Origin: an uncultured Peptostreptococcaceae bacterium
Lineage (GTDB): Bacteria; Bacillota; Clostridia; Peptostreptococcales; Peptostreptococcaceae
Direction of reading: 5' to 3'
NCBI GenBank assembly: GCA_947072565.1
Contig: CAMTIM010000043.1
Coordinates: 186,001 to 250,000, forward strand
DNA: 64,000 nt
Both the position numbers and the translations under genes were made by a program. This document shows positions 1 to 8,241 of the stretch, piece by piece. A model generated the notes under the pieces. That model did not search any database. It had not been told where the DNA came from and saw only the letters and a program-made list of their open reading frames with translations. Numbering within the stretch: position 1 is the first letter of the stretch; each line of letters begins with the position of its first letter.

Positions 1-68
1 CTGTTTGCTATAGCTATGGCTGGATAAACGTGTCCCCCAGTTCCACCGCCTGATAATAAAACTTTCAT
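1..68 (-). CDS. murG: MurG N-terminus (partial, runs off window)
   Basis: Only the first 22 codons are inside the window. They read MKVLLSGGGTGGHVYPAIAI and on, the glycine-rich N-terminal signature of MurG, the glycosyltransferase that adds GlcNAc to lipid I at the inner face of the membrane. An AGGAG ribosome site lies 8 bases before the ATG. The gene follows spoVE by 14 bases, the usual order in the division cluster, and is probably in the same operon. Confidence 0.9.
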   Translation of the reverse strand, partial: MKVLLSGGGTGGHVYPAIAIAN

Positions 69-82
69 TGCATTTTCTCCTG

Positions 83-1213
83 TTAATTAATTTTGACATG
101 TTTTGAGATGTTTAATACAATACCAATCGCACTCATAAATATTATAAGGGATGTTCCACCATAACTTATAAACGGCAATGCAACACCTGTAACTGGCATT
201 GAAGAAGTTGATACAGCTATATTTAAAGCTGCTTGAATTCCTATTTGAGCACCTATTCCTATAACTACCATACACGCAAATATATTAGAACATTTTAAAG
301 CTATTCTTATACATCTGTAAACTAATATTACAAATAACATTATTACTACTGCGCATCCTACAAGACCTAGTTCTTCACCTATTATAGCAAAGATAAAGTC
401 ATTTTGTGGTTCTGGTATGTAAAACCATTTTTGTTGACTTTTTCCTAATCCCATTCCAAATAATCCACCTGATCCAAGCGCGTAAAGCCCTTGTATAACT
501 TGATATCCATTACCTAGAGGGTCTTGAAATGGATCTAAAAATGATAATATACGCTTTAATCTATATTCAGATGTCAGTGCTAAAGCTAGAAATAATGCAA
601 CTCCACTACCAAACATAATACCTACAAATTTCATATCCATACCCGCTACAAATATCATAACAAAAGTTACTAATATTATAGTCCCAGCTGTAGACATATT
701 AGGTTGAAGCATTATAAGAATAAAAAATAATGCAGGAATTATTATTAATGGTAAAACACCCTTTGTCAAAGATTTTATATCATCATATTTTTTTTCTATT
801 AATTTTGCTGTAATTATTATTGTTGCAAATTTTGCAATCTCTGCTGGTTGTATAGTAAGCGCACTATAACCTAACCATCTTCTAGCTCCATTTGCTTTTA
901 TTCCAAGTGGTGTTAAAACCAATATTAATAGTATAAATGCTATAATTCCCATAGACTTAGCATTTTTCTTCCAAAATCTATAATCAATATTAGATATTGT
1001 GATCATGCAAATAAAACCTAATGTTGCAAAGATTACATTTTTCTTTAAAAAATGATAAGCATCATGGTGTTTAAACGAAGATTGAACAAAACTTGCGCTA
1101 AATACCATGATGATTCCTATAAATACTAAAATCATAGTAGTATAAAATATTACACTATCAAACTCCATCTTTGTTCCCTTGTCAATTCGTTTTTTTAATA
1201 CTTCCTTGGGCAT
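83..1213 (-). CDS. spoVE: FtsW/SpoVE family peptidoglycan polymerase
   Basis: This is a 376-residue polytopic membrane protein of the SEDS family, which polymerises lipid II glycans together with a class B PBP. About ten hydrophobic segments are visible. The family motif PFISYGGTS lies near residues 347-355 before the last helix. It sits between murD and murG, where Firmicutes carry spoVE/ftsW, and the SpoVD-type PBP upstream is its expected partner. The start is uncertain. The first ATG is 12 bases from a GGAGG that lies in a hairpin, and an internal ATG (residue 16, before EFDSVIFY) has a weak AAGGGA site. Whether it acts in division, the spore cortex or both cannot be read from sequence. 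Confidence 0.92.
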   Translation of the reverse strand: MPKEVLKKRIDKGTKMEFDSVIFYTTMILVFIGIIMVFSASFVQSSFKHHDAYHFLKKNVIFATLGFICMITISNIDYRFWKKNAKSMGIIAFILLILVLTPLGIKANGARRWLGYSALTIQPAEIAKFATIIITAKLIEKKYDDIKSLTKGVLPLIIIPALFFILIMLQPNMSTAGTIILVTFVMIFVAGMDMKFVGIMFGSGVALFLALALTSEYRLKRILSFLDPFQDPLGNGYQVIQGLYALGSGGLFGMGLGKSQQKWFYIPEPQNDFIFAIIGEELGLVGCAVVIMLFVILVYRCIRIALKCSNIFACMVVIGIGAQIGIQAALNIAVSTSSMPVTGVALPFISYGGTSLIIFMSAIGIVLNISKHVKIN

Positions 1214-1221
1214 CCGATAGA

Positions 1222-1244
1222 CTTACCTCCATTCGTGAGGTAAG
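1222..1244 (-). promoter_or_regulatory. Hairpin enclosing the spoVE ribosome-binding site
   Basis: Between murD and spoVE the minus strand reads CTTACCTC, a 7-base loop, then GAGGTAAG, an 8-bp perfect inverted repeat. The GGAGG that would serve as the spoVE Shine-Dalgarno begins in the loop and fills the 3' arm, so it would be paired when the hairpin forms. This could couple spoVE translation to ribosomes finishing murD, four bases upstream. The structure is seen in sequence; the regulatory role is inferred. Confidence 0.4.
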
Positions 1245-1247
1245 AGG

Positions 1248-2606
1248 TTATTTTAAATTGTGTACATTATCTTTGAAGTCGTTACCTCTTACTTCAAAAC
1301 TTTTATACATATCCCAGCTTGCACAAGCTGGAGAAAGAAGTACAACATCTTCTTTATTTGCTATTTTATAAGAAATGTTAACCGCTTCTTTCATATCTTT
1401 AACTTTATAAATCTCTTTAAATCCTTTTTCTTTTGCAATAGCTTGTATTTTAGAAGCAGTTTCTCCTAAAAGCACTAATGCCTTAACATTTTCTTTTGCT
1501 ACGTCTAAAAGTTCATCAAAATTACTTTGCTTATCCATTCCACCTGCTATTAATATTATAGGTCTCTTATAAGACTGTATTGCCTTTATAGTTGAATCTG
1601 GATTAGTCCCTTTAGAGTCATTTACAAACATTACTCCATTTAAGTTTTTCACAAATTCTTGTCTGTGTTCTACTGCTGCAAAACTTTTTAATACATCTTT
1701 TATAACGTCTATATCTACATTAGATACATATGAGATACCTATTGCTGCCATACAGTTTTCTAAGTTATGATTTCCTGGTAAGCTTAGCTCTTCTTTATTT
1801 AAAAGAACTATTTTATCATTTATATCTATAACTATATTATTGTCCTTATTTAAATATATTCCTTCTTCAAGTTGTTTTTTTCTAGAAAAGAATATTTTTT
1901 TAGCTTTTATATCTTTACTTATCTCTCTTACTACTTCGTCATCATAGTTTAAAATACAAAAATCTTCGCTATTTTGATTCATAAATATTCTAGATTTTGC
2001 TTTTATGTAATTTTCCATAGTATGGTGTCTATTTAAGTGATCTTCTGTAAAGTTTAGTATTGCACTAACCCTAGGTTTAAACGTATCTATACTCTCTAAT
2101 TGAAAACTACTTAACTCAGTAACTAAAACTGATTTTTCATTTGCAATTCCTACAGTATCTATAACTGGATTACCTATGTTTCCAACTATATAAGTATCTA
2201 CATTAGATTTTTTAAATATTTCTCCTACTAAGCTAGTTGTAGTTGTTTTACCATTTGTACCTGTTATTCCTATAAATATAGGATCATTAGATAGTCTATA
2301 AGCTAACTCTACTTCACCTATTATTTCTATATGTTTTGATTTTAGTTTTAATATAAAAGGTAAGTCTAATGGCACGCCTGGTGATACAACAGCCATATCT
2401 ATGTCATCAACATTTTCCGGATGATATCCTAATATATATTCAACATTATCTAAATTGTCTAATTCTTTAAGTATATCGCTTAATTTTTCTTTATCTTTTA
2501 TGTCATTAACTATTATACTTGCACCTAGTTTATCTAAATGTTTAATTGTTGATATACCAGTCTTTGCAAGACCTACTAATAGAATTTTTTTATTTTCTAG
2601 GTTCAT
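1248..2606 (-). CDS. murD: UDP-MurNAc-L-Ala:D-Glu ligase MurD
   Basis: The product (452 residues, normal MurD length) adds D-glutamate to UDP-MurNAc-L-Ala in the cytoplasm, an ATP-dependent step of peptidoglycan precursor synthesis. A Rossmann-like N-terminus is followed by the Mur ligase P-loop TGTNGKTT (about residues 115-122) and the C-terminal MurD signature LLSPACASWDMY with RGNDF, which separates it from MurC, MurE and MurF. The start has a GGGGG Shine-Dalgarno. It lies 16 bases after mraY and 34 bases before spoVE, so cotranscription is likely. Confidence 0.95.
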   Translation of the reverse strand: MNLENKKILLVGLAKTGISTIKHLDKLGASIIVNDIKDKEKLSDILKELDNLDNVEYILGYHPENVDDIDMAVVSPGVPLDLPFILKLKSKHIEIIGEVELAYRLSNDPIFIGITGTNGKTTTTSLVGEIFKKSNVDTYIVGNIGNPVIDTVGIANEKSVLVTELSSFQLESIDTFKPRVSAILNFTEDHLNRHHTMENYIKAKSRIFMNQNSEDFCILNYDDEVVREISKDIKAKKIFFSRKKQLEEGIYLNKDNNIVIDINDKIVLLNKEELSLPGNHNLENCMAAIGISYVSNVDIDVIKDVLKSFAAVEHRQEFVKNLNGVMFVNDSKGTNPDSTIKAIQSYKRPIILIAGGMDKQSNFDELLDVAKENVKALVLLGETASKIQAIAKEKGFKEIYKVKDMKEAVNISYKIANKEDVVLLSPACASWDMYKSFEVRGNDFKDNVHNLK

Positions 2607-2622
2607 TTTTCTACCCCCAAGT

Positions 2623-3588
2623 TTAGAATATTGCTATTATACCTATCCATGCTAATACTACAGTAGTTATCCAAAATACAAATACTACTCTAGTTTCAGG
2701 CCATCCACATTGTTCAAAATGATGATGAATTGGAGCCATTTTAAATATTCTTTTTCCTCTTAATTTGAAAGACCCTACTTGAAGTATTACAGATATAGCT
2801 TCTGCAAAGTATATTCCTCCAACTAATGGTATTAACAAAATAGAGTTTGTTAATACAGAAAATGCAACAACCGCTCCACCTAGAGCCATTGAACCTGTAT
2901 CACCCATAAATACTTTTGCTGGATATGAGTTAAATCCTAAGAATCCTAAGCAGCCTCCTACTGTTGCTGCCGCTAGAACTGCTACATCTGTATTAACAGT
3001 TACTGTTGATGCAAGTAACATAAAGAATGTAGCAACTATTAAAGTTACTCCTGATGCTAATCCATCTAATCCATCAGTTAAGTTTACCGCATTAACAATA
3101 CCAACTATTATAAATGTCATTATAGGAATATATAATGCTCCTAAGTTTATAACTGCATCTGTAAATGGTATTATAAGCTGTGGTGCACTAGCTGCTGATG
3201 TATATTGATAATATGATATATATAAGGCTAGAGCAAATTGAAGTACTATTTTTTGCCATGCTCTTAATCCTAGCGATCTTCTTTTCTTTATAATTATAAA
3301 ATCATCTATAAATCCTACAAGACCAAATCCTACTATAGACATTAGACCTACTATCATATCTGATCCAACTTTGCTTCTAGTAAGTCCTGTTATAAGGATT
3401 GCTACTATCATTAATATCCCACCCATAGTAGGTGTTCCATTTTTTGCTAAATGTGTTTTTGGCCCATCGTCTCTAACCGTCTGACCGAATTTGAATTTTG
3501 TTAACATAGGTAAAAATATTGGTCCTAATATAACTACTATTAGAAATGAAATCAATGCTGTATAAGTAAGTTCTGTTATTCCTAACAT
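2623..3588 (-). CDS. mraY: Phospho-MurNAc-pentapeptide transferase MraY
   Basis: This 321-residue integral membrane enzyme makes lipid I by transferring phospho-MurNAc-pentapeptide to undecaprenyl phosphate. Family motifs are clear: FIDDF (93-97), NLTDGLDGLA (169-178), MGDTGS (228-233) and the HHHFE loop (288-292), set among about ten transmembrane helices. The start follows a GAGAGGAG site. It lies between murF and murD in canonical order. Confidence 0.96.
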   Translation of the reverse strand: MLGITELTYTALISFLIVVILGPIFLPMLTKFKFGQTVRDDGPKTHLAKNGTPTMGGILMIVAILITGLTRSKVGSDMIVGLMSIVGFGLVGFIDDFIIIKKRRSLGLRAWQKIVLQFALALYISYYQYTSAASAPQLIIPFTDAVINLGALYIPIMTFIIVGIVNAVNLTDGLDGLASGVTLIVATFFMLLASTVTVNTDVAVLAAATVGGCLGFLGFNSYPAKVFMGDTGSMALGGAVVAFSVLTNSILLIPLVGGIYFAEAISVILQVGSFKLRGKRIFKMAPIHHHFEQCGWPETRVVFVFWITTVVLAWIGIIAIF

Positions 3589-3629
3589 AATATATCTCCT
3601 CTCCCTTGCTGGCTATCTCTTTAGTTTTG

Positions 3630-5003
3630 TTATTTACTAAGATATTCTACTATTTTTTCTAATTTCATACCTCTAGATGCTTTAACTAATACGATATCTT
3701 TTTCTTTTAATAAGTTATCTATTTTATTAATAGCATCTTCTTTTGTATCAAAATGATGTATATTTTCTTCATCAAACCCTAAATTTAAGGCTTCACTTCC
3801 TATAAATCTAGAATTACAGCCTATAGTTATTAATAAATCAGCGTTGTTTATAACACTTTCTCCTACTAATCTATGACCATACTCTGCATGCGTTCCCATT
3901 TCAAACATATCTCCAAGTATTGCAACTCTTCTATTTTTATATCTTCCTAAAATTTTTAAAGCTGCTTTCATAGAGTCTGGGCTTGCATTGTATGTATCGT
4001 TTATTATTGTTAATTTATCAGTCTTAACTATATCAAGCCTCATACCAGTCGCTTTAAAGTTTTTTAAACCTTCTTTTATTTCATCTAAAGAAAGTCCTAA
4101 ACTCATACCCACTAATATAGCACCCATTGCATTATATATGTTGTGTTCACCTACTGTAGGTATAAATATTTCTTCTTTTTTATTGTTTATCATACATTCA
4201 AATGTTATACTTTCTTCATTCATCTCATAGCTACTGCAATAAATATCATTATCTTTATTAAATCCAAATGTCTTTAACTTATATTCATGATTTTTATTTT
4301 TTAATGTAGATAAAAACTTATCATCTCCATTAACTATTAATGTACTTGAAGAATCAAAATTCGATGTTATTTCCATCTTAGCTTTTAAGATTCCTTCTTG
4401 AGAGCCTAAGTTTTCTATATGAGATAATCCTATATTAGATATAACTCCTATTTGAGGGTTTACTATATTAGCTAAATATTTTATTTCGTCAAACCCAGAC
4501 ATACCCATCTCAATTACACCACATTCATGAGATTCATTTAAGTTAAATAATGTTAGTGGCACTCCAAGTTGGTTATTTAAATTACCTTCATTTTTTAATG
4601 TATTAAACTTTGCTGATACTGTAGCATAGATCATGTCTCTAGTAGTTGTTTTACCAACGCTACCTGTAATTCCGATATATGGTATATTAAATTTCGATTT
4701 ATAATATTTTCCTATATCTCCCATAGCTATCTCTGTATCTTTAACTTCTATTAAATTTATGTCCGAACTATCTAATTTTATGCTACTACTTTCATTTTTT
4801 ATAAAATTTCTGCATCCATTTTCATATGCAGATTTAATAAACTCATGCCCGTCTAAACTTTCTCCAACTATAGCTACAAATATATTTTCTTTATTTGCAG
4901 ATCTGCTATCTATAATAACGCCATTTATACGGTCATTTTCGTTCCCAGATATTAGCCTGCCTTTCGTTGCAAGTACTAACTCTGATATTGTTAGACTGTT
5001 CAT
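3630..5003 (-). CDS. murF: UDP-MurNAc-tripeptide:D-Ala-D-Ala ligase MurF
   Basis: MurF adds D-Ala-D-Ala to the UDP-MurNAc-tripeptide, completing the soluble precursor. The Mur ligase P-loop TGSVGKTTT (about 113-121) and NDTYNASPDSM in the C-terminal half identify it; the latter motif is specific to MurF. I prefer the ATG at 5003. The ATG two codons upstream lies one base after the AGGAGG site, while this one is seven bases away. It begins the murF-mraY-murD-spoVE-murG block, about 50 bases after the spoVD terminator. Confidence 0.94.
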   Translation of the reverse strand: MNSLTISELVLATKGRLISGNENDRINGVIIDSRSANKENIFVAIVGESLDGHEFIKSAYENGCRNFIKNESSSIKLDSSDINLIEVKDTEIAMGDIGKYYKSKFNIPYIGITGSVGKTTTRDMIYATVSAKFNTLKNEGNLNNQLGVPLTLFNLNESHECGVIEMGMSGFDEIKYLANIVNPQIGVISNIGLSHIENLGSQEGILKAKMEITSNFDSSSTLIVNGDDKFLSTLKNKNHEYKLKTFGFNKDNDIYCSSYEMNEESITFECMINNKKEEIFIPTVGEHNIYNAMGAILVGMSLGLSLDEIKEGLKNFKATGMRLDIVKTDKLTIINDTYNASPDSMKAALKILGRYKNRRVAILGDMFEMGTHAEYGHRLVGESVINNADLLITIGCNSRFIGSEALNLGFDEENIHHFDTKEDAINKIDNLLKEKDIVLVKASRGMKLEKIVEYLSK

Positions 5004-5049
5004 ATTCATGCCTCCTTTAAGTCCTTTTTCTATTGTTTATATAAATTTC

Positions 5050-5086
5050 CAATAAAAGGCAATGTATATCCACATATACATTGCCT
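5050..5086 (-). terminator. Terminator after spoVD
   Basis: A perfect 13-bp inverted repeat (AGGCAATGTATAT and its complement, 4-base loop CCAC on the plus strand) is followed on the minus strand by TTTTATT. It lies between spoVD and murF, so murF expression needs read-through or a promoter within the remaining roughly 50 bases. Confidence 0.75.
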
Positions 5087-5176
5087 GCTACTAACCTTAA
5101 CTTTATAATTATATACTATATTTTTGTTTTTTTGAAGGTCTTTCTAAGTATATGTTAATAAACTATTACTTTTTAT

Positions 5177-7156
5177 TTATTTGAAATATAACATTATACT
5201 AGACCCTTCAGCTATTTTTATTCCAGGTTTTGGAAACATATCCGCAACCTTAGTTCCTTTATCTATTTCTATATCTGTGTCTAAATTTGCTTTTAACTTC
5301 GCTTCTTCCAATACTTTAGTAGCTTCTTCTATTGGTAAGTTCCTTACATCTGGAACACTCACTTGTTCTTTTTGGAATTCTTCTTTCTCTTTTTCACTAT
5401 ATTTTGGCTCTACCCCTAAATATTTTAAAGAGTCATTCATTATTTCTTTTACTATAGGTCCAGCTGTTGTACTACCAAATGCTTGAACTCCTGTTGGTTC
5501 ATCTACTATAGCAAGAACTACTATTTGAGGATTATCACATGGAGCTACACCCATAAATGAACATATGTATTTTCCTTGAGCATATTTTCCGTCTATAACC
5601 TTTTGAGCTGTACCTGTTTTTCCACCTATTCTGTACCCTGGTATATATGCAGCCTTACCTGATCCTTCGCTTACAACAGATTCTATTATGTCCATCATCT
5701 TTTTAGATGTATCACTAGATATTACCTGTCTTACTACCTTAGGAGGGATTTCATCCACTATATTCGCTTGATTATCTGTATATGCTTTTACTACTCTTGG
5801 TGCCATTAAGTTTCCATCATTTGCTATTGATGATATTGCACTTATAAGTTGTATCGGTGTTACTGATATTGACTGACCAAAAGATATTGTAGCAAGTTCT
5901 ACTGGCCCTACATTTTTTTCATTATATAAAATACCTTTAGCTTCTCCAGGTAAATCTACACCTGTCTTATCCATAAATCCAAAAGCTTCTATGTAATCAT
6001 ACATCTTTGCAACTCCAAGTCTACTTCCTACTTCTACAAAGACTGGGTTACATGAATTTTGAACACCTTGTTTAAATAATTGTGGTCCATGAGGTCTATA
6101 ATGTCTCCAACATTTTATTTTTCGACCTCCTACAGTTACGCTTCCTGTACAAGTGAATTTTTCATTATCTTTAATTACATTTTCTTCTAATCCAGCAGAT
6201 GATGTAATTAATTTAAAAGTTGACCCCGGTTCATATGTATCACTTACTACTGGATTTCTCCACATTTGATAATATCCTTTTAATTTATCTTTGTCCTCAT
6301 ATTTATCTAATTCTTCTTGATAATATGGGTACATTGGAGTTCTTGGGTCGTTAGGATTGTAGTCTGGTTTTGATGCTAAAGACAATATATCCCCTGTCTT
6401 TGGATCCATTGTAACTACACTAACTCTTTTCGCATTATTAAGTTCATATGCTTTTTGAACTGCTTTTTCTGTATAATGTTGTATTACCTCATCTATTGTT
6501 GTAACTAATCCATCCCCTTGAGTTGGCTCAAAATATTTTTCCATACCTCTTGGTATTTCTCTTCCTGATGCATCAGTACTTACTATTAGTTTTCCAGATT
6601 TTCCTTTTAAGTGTTTGTCATATTTCATTTCAATCCCAGCTATACCTTGAGAATCTGAAGATGTATGTCCTAATACATAAGGTGCAAAGTTTCCATATGG
6701 ATAATATCTTTGATTATCCTCAGCAACCCATATACCTGAAATTTTAGCTTCTCTTATTTTAGTTGCTTTATCATCATCTATCCATCTTTCTATTTTAACC
6801 AATGCCATATTTTTTTTACTTACAAGTTTTTGAATATCCTTTTGTTCTTTACCTAATATTTGTGAAACTTTCTTTGCAGCTTCATCCTTATCTTTAACCT
6901 CTACAGGCTTGCACCATACAGTATATTTAGTAACACTTACTGCAAGTTCTTTCATGTTCTTATCATATATAGTTCCTCTTTTAGGCTCTATAGGGATTTC
7001 TCTTGTTTGTTGGTCTGTAGCTTTAGTACTTAGCCAGTCACCCTTTATTAATTGAAGATATCCAGTTCTAAACGTAAGGCCTAAAAACAAAGCACAAGCT
7101 AATACAAGAACCATTACTAATCTTTTTTTGCTTACTCCTTTTATCTTTTTGTTCAA
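5177..7156 (-). CDS. spoVD: Class B penicillin-binding protein, SpoVD/PBP2 type with PASTA domain
   Basis: This is a 659-residue bitopic transpeptidase that cross-links peptidoglycan outside the membrane. It has a lysine-rich cytoplasmic start, one transmembrane helix (about 12-30), a PBP dimerisation domain, and a transpeptidase domain with STFK (312-315), SCN (368-370) and KTGT (513-516). One PASTA domain follows at about 602-659. A PASTA repeat together with an FtsL-like gene upstream and SpoVE downstream fits SpoVD or PbpB. The start is taken as the TTG at 7156, six bases after a run of seven G. A TTG eight codons earlier would overlap the upstream gene and lacks a ribosome site. Confidence 0.92.
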   Translation of the reverse strand: MNKKIKGVSKKRLVMVLVLACALFLGLTFRTGYLQLIKGDWLSTKATDQQTREIPIEPKRGTIYDKNMKELAVSVTKYTVWCKPVEVKDKDEAAKKVSQILGKEQKDIQKLVSKKNMALVKIERWIDDDKATKIREAKISGIWVAEDNQRYYPYGNFAPYVLGHTSSDSQGIAGIEMKYDKHLKGKSGKLIVSTDASGREIPRGMEKYFEPTQGDGLVTTIDEVIQHYTEKAVQKAYELNNAKRVSVVTMDPKTGDILSLASKPDYNPNDPRTPMYPYYQEELDKYEDKDKLKGYYQMWRNPVVSDTYEPGSTFKLITSSAGLEENVIKDNEKFTCTGSVTVGGRKIKCWRHYRPHGPQLFKQGVQNSCNPVFVEVGSRLGVAKMYDYIEAFGFMDKTGVDLPGEAKGILYNEKNVGPVELATISFGQSISVTPIQLISAISSIANDGNLMAPRVVKAYTDNQANIVDEIPPKVVRQVISSDTSKKMMDIIESVVSEGSGKAAYIPGYRIGGKTGTAQKVIDGKYAQGKYICSFMGVAPCDNPQIVVLAIVDEPTGVQAFGSTTAGPIVKEIMNDSLKYLGVEPKYSEKEKEEFQKEQVSVPDVRNLPIEEATKVLEEAKLKANLDTDIEIDKGTKVADMFPKPGIKIAEGSSIMLYFK

Positions 7157-7169
7157 TTTTTTCCCCCCC

Positions 7170-7526
7170 TTACTTTTCAACTTCTATATATCTTGTTTGA
7201 CTCTTTGTAGGATAGTCCATACCAAGTTCTTCTTTAGCTTTTTTTTCTATTTCTTGTATAGATTTATCAGTATCTACTTTTGCCTTTAATTCCTCTAACC
7301 TAACTTGTTCTTTACGCAAATCTTGCTTTAAATAATGAATATCATACTTAAGGTCAGATACAACTGTATAGCCACACATACTTCCTATCAGAATGCCTAC
7401 TATAGAAATAGATATTAAAGATATAAATATTTTCTTTTTAAATTTTACATTTCGCTTCTTTTTATGCTTATTCTTTTTTCCTTTTTTATATTCATTCATG
7501 TTTTTTATTTTTTTATTTTTTTTCAT
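7170..7526 (-). CDS. ftsL: FtsL-like septum protein
   Basis: This is a small bitopic protein of about 118 residues. A very lysine-rich cytoplasmic tail of about 40 residues is followed by one transmembrane helix (about 35-55, ISLISISIVGILIGS) and an extracellular coiled-coil stretch, the layout of FtsL. Sequence identity within this family is weak, so the call rests on topology and on its place directly before a class B PBP. The ATG at 7526 lies five bases after AAGGTGG. It is separated from rsmH, its usual upstream neighbour, by the formate/hydrogen island. Confidence 0.72.
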   Translation of the reverse strand: MKKNKKIKNMNEYKKGKKNKHKKKRNVKFKKKIFISLISISIVGILIGSMCGYTVVSDLKYDIHYLKQDLRKEQVRLEELKAKVDTDKSIQEIEKKAKEELGMDYPTKSQTRYIEVEK

Positions 7527-7733
7527 ATATGCCACCTTCACACTTTATTAAATCTCTATATTATATTTGTGATTTGTTATCAACCTTCCTTTAAACTTTC
7601 ATCGTAAAATTAATACACTAAATAACATTTTTTTTATTTTTTTGTGTTATTACCTGTATCTTTTAATAAATTAATAGATAATTTTTCTGTAAAAAAACCA
7701 CTCTAATTAATATAACTAAAGTTATAAGCACAT

Positions 7734-7774
7734 AAAAAGGACAGATTAATTCCAAAAATTAATCTGTCCTTTTT
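7734..7774. terminator. Strong bidirectional terminator ending the moe/MOSC operon
   Basis: Perfect 18-bp arms (AAAAAGGACAGATTAATT and complement) enclose a 5-base loop and end in T-runs on both strands. It follows the MOSC gene on the minus strand and separates the pterin-cofactor genes from the ftsL promoter region. Confidence 0.85.
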
Positions 7775-7797
7775 ATTAAATAACATATCTATATATA

Positions 7798-8241
7798 TTA
7801 CTCTATAACTTCTATTTTGTCTCCTGGTCTTATCTCTCCAGCTTTTAAAATTTTAGTAAATATTCCTTCTCTAGGCATTACACAATCTCCAACTTGAGAT
7901 TTTATAGCACAACCTGCATGGCATTTTTTCCCGATTTGAGTAACTTCTTGAATAGTCTCACCTATTTTCAATTTAGTTCCTACAGGCAATTTGTATAAGA
8001 TTATATCTTTAGTAGTTATATTTTCTGCAAATTTTCCACTACTTAAATCATCAACACCCATTGCTCTTATCTTATCTATACTTTCGTCACCTAATAAGCT
8101 TACTTGTCTATGCCAGTCTCCTGCATGAGCATCTCCTACTAAACCATGGTTTTCTTTAAAGAAACCTACTTCTATTGGAGTTTTTATAACTCCTTTTTCT
8201 TTACTTATATTAATTGCTATTACTACTCCTGTTTTATTCAT
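7798..8241 (-). CDS. MOSC domain protein
   Basis: This 147-residue stand-alone MOSC domain carries the conserved cysteine loop KKCHAGCAIKSQVGDC (about 109-124). MOSC domains occur in molybdenum-cofactor sulfurases and in proteins thought to deliver or modify sulfur on the pterin cofactor; the reaction of the short bacterial form is not settled. It overlaps the moeA fusion gene by four bases (ATGA), so the two are translationally coupled. Its place at the end of a tup-moeA-moeA operon supports a role in W/Mo cofactor maturation. Confidence 0.85.
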   Translation of the reverse strand: MNKTGVVIAINISKEKGVIKTPIEVGFFKENHGLVGDAHAGDWHRQVSLLGDESIDKIRAMGVDDLSSGKFAENITTKDIILYKLPVGTKLKIGETIQEVTQIGKKCHAGCAIKSQVGDCVMPREGIFTKILKAGEIRPGDKIEVIE

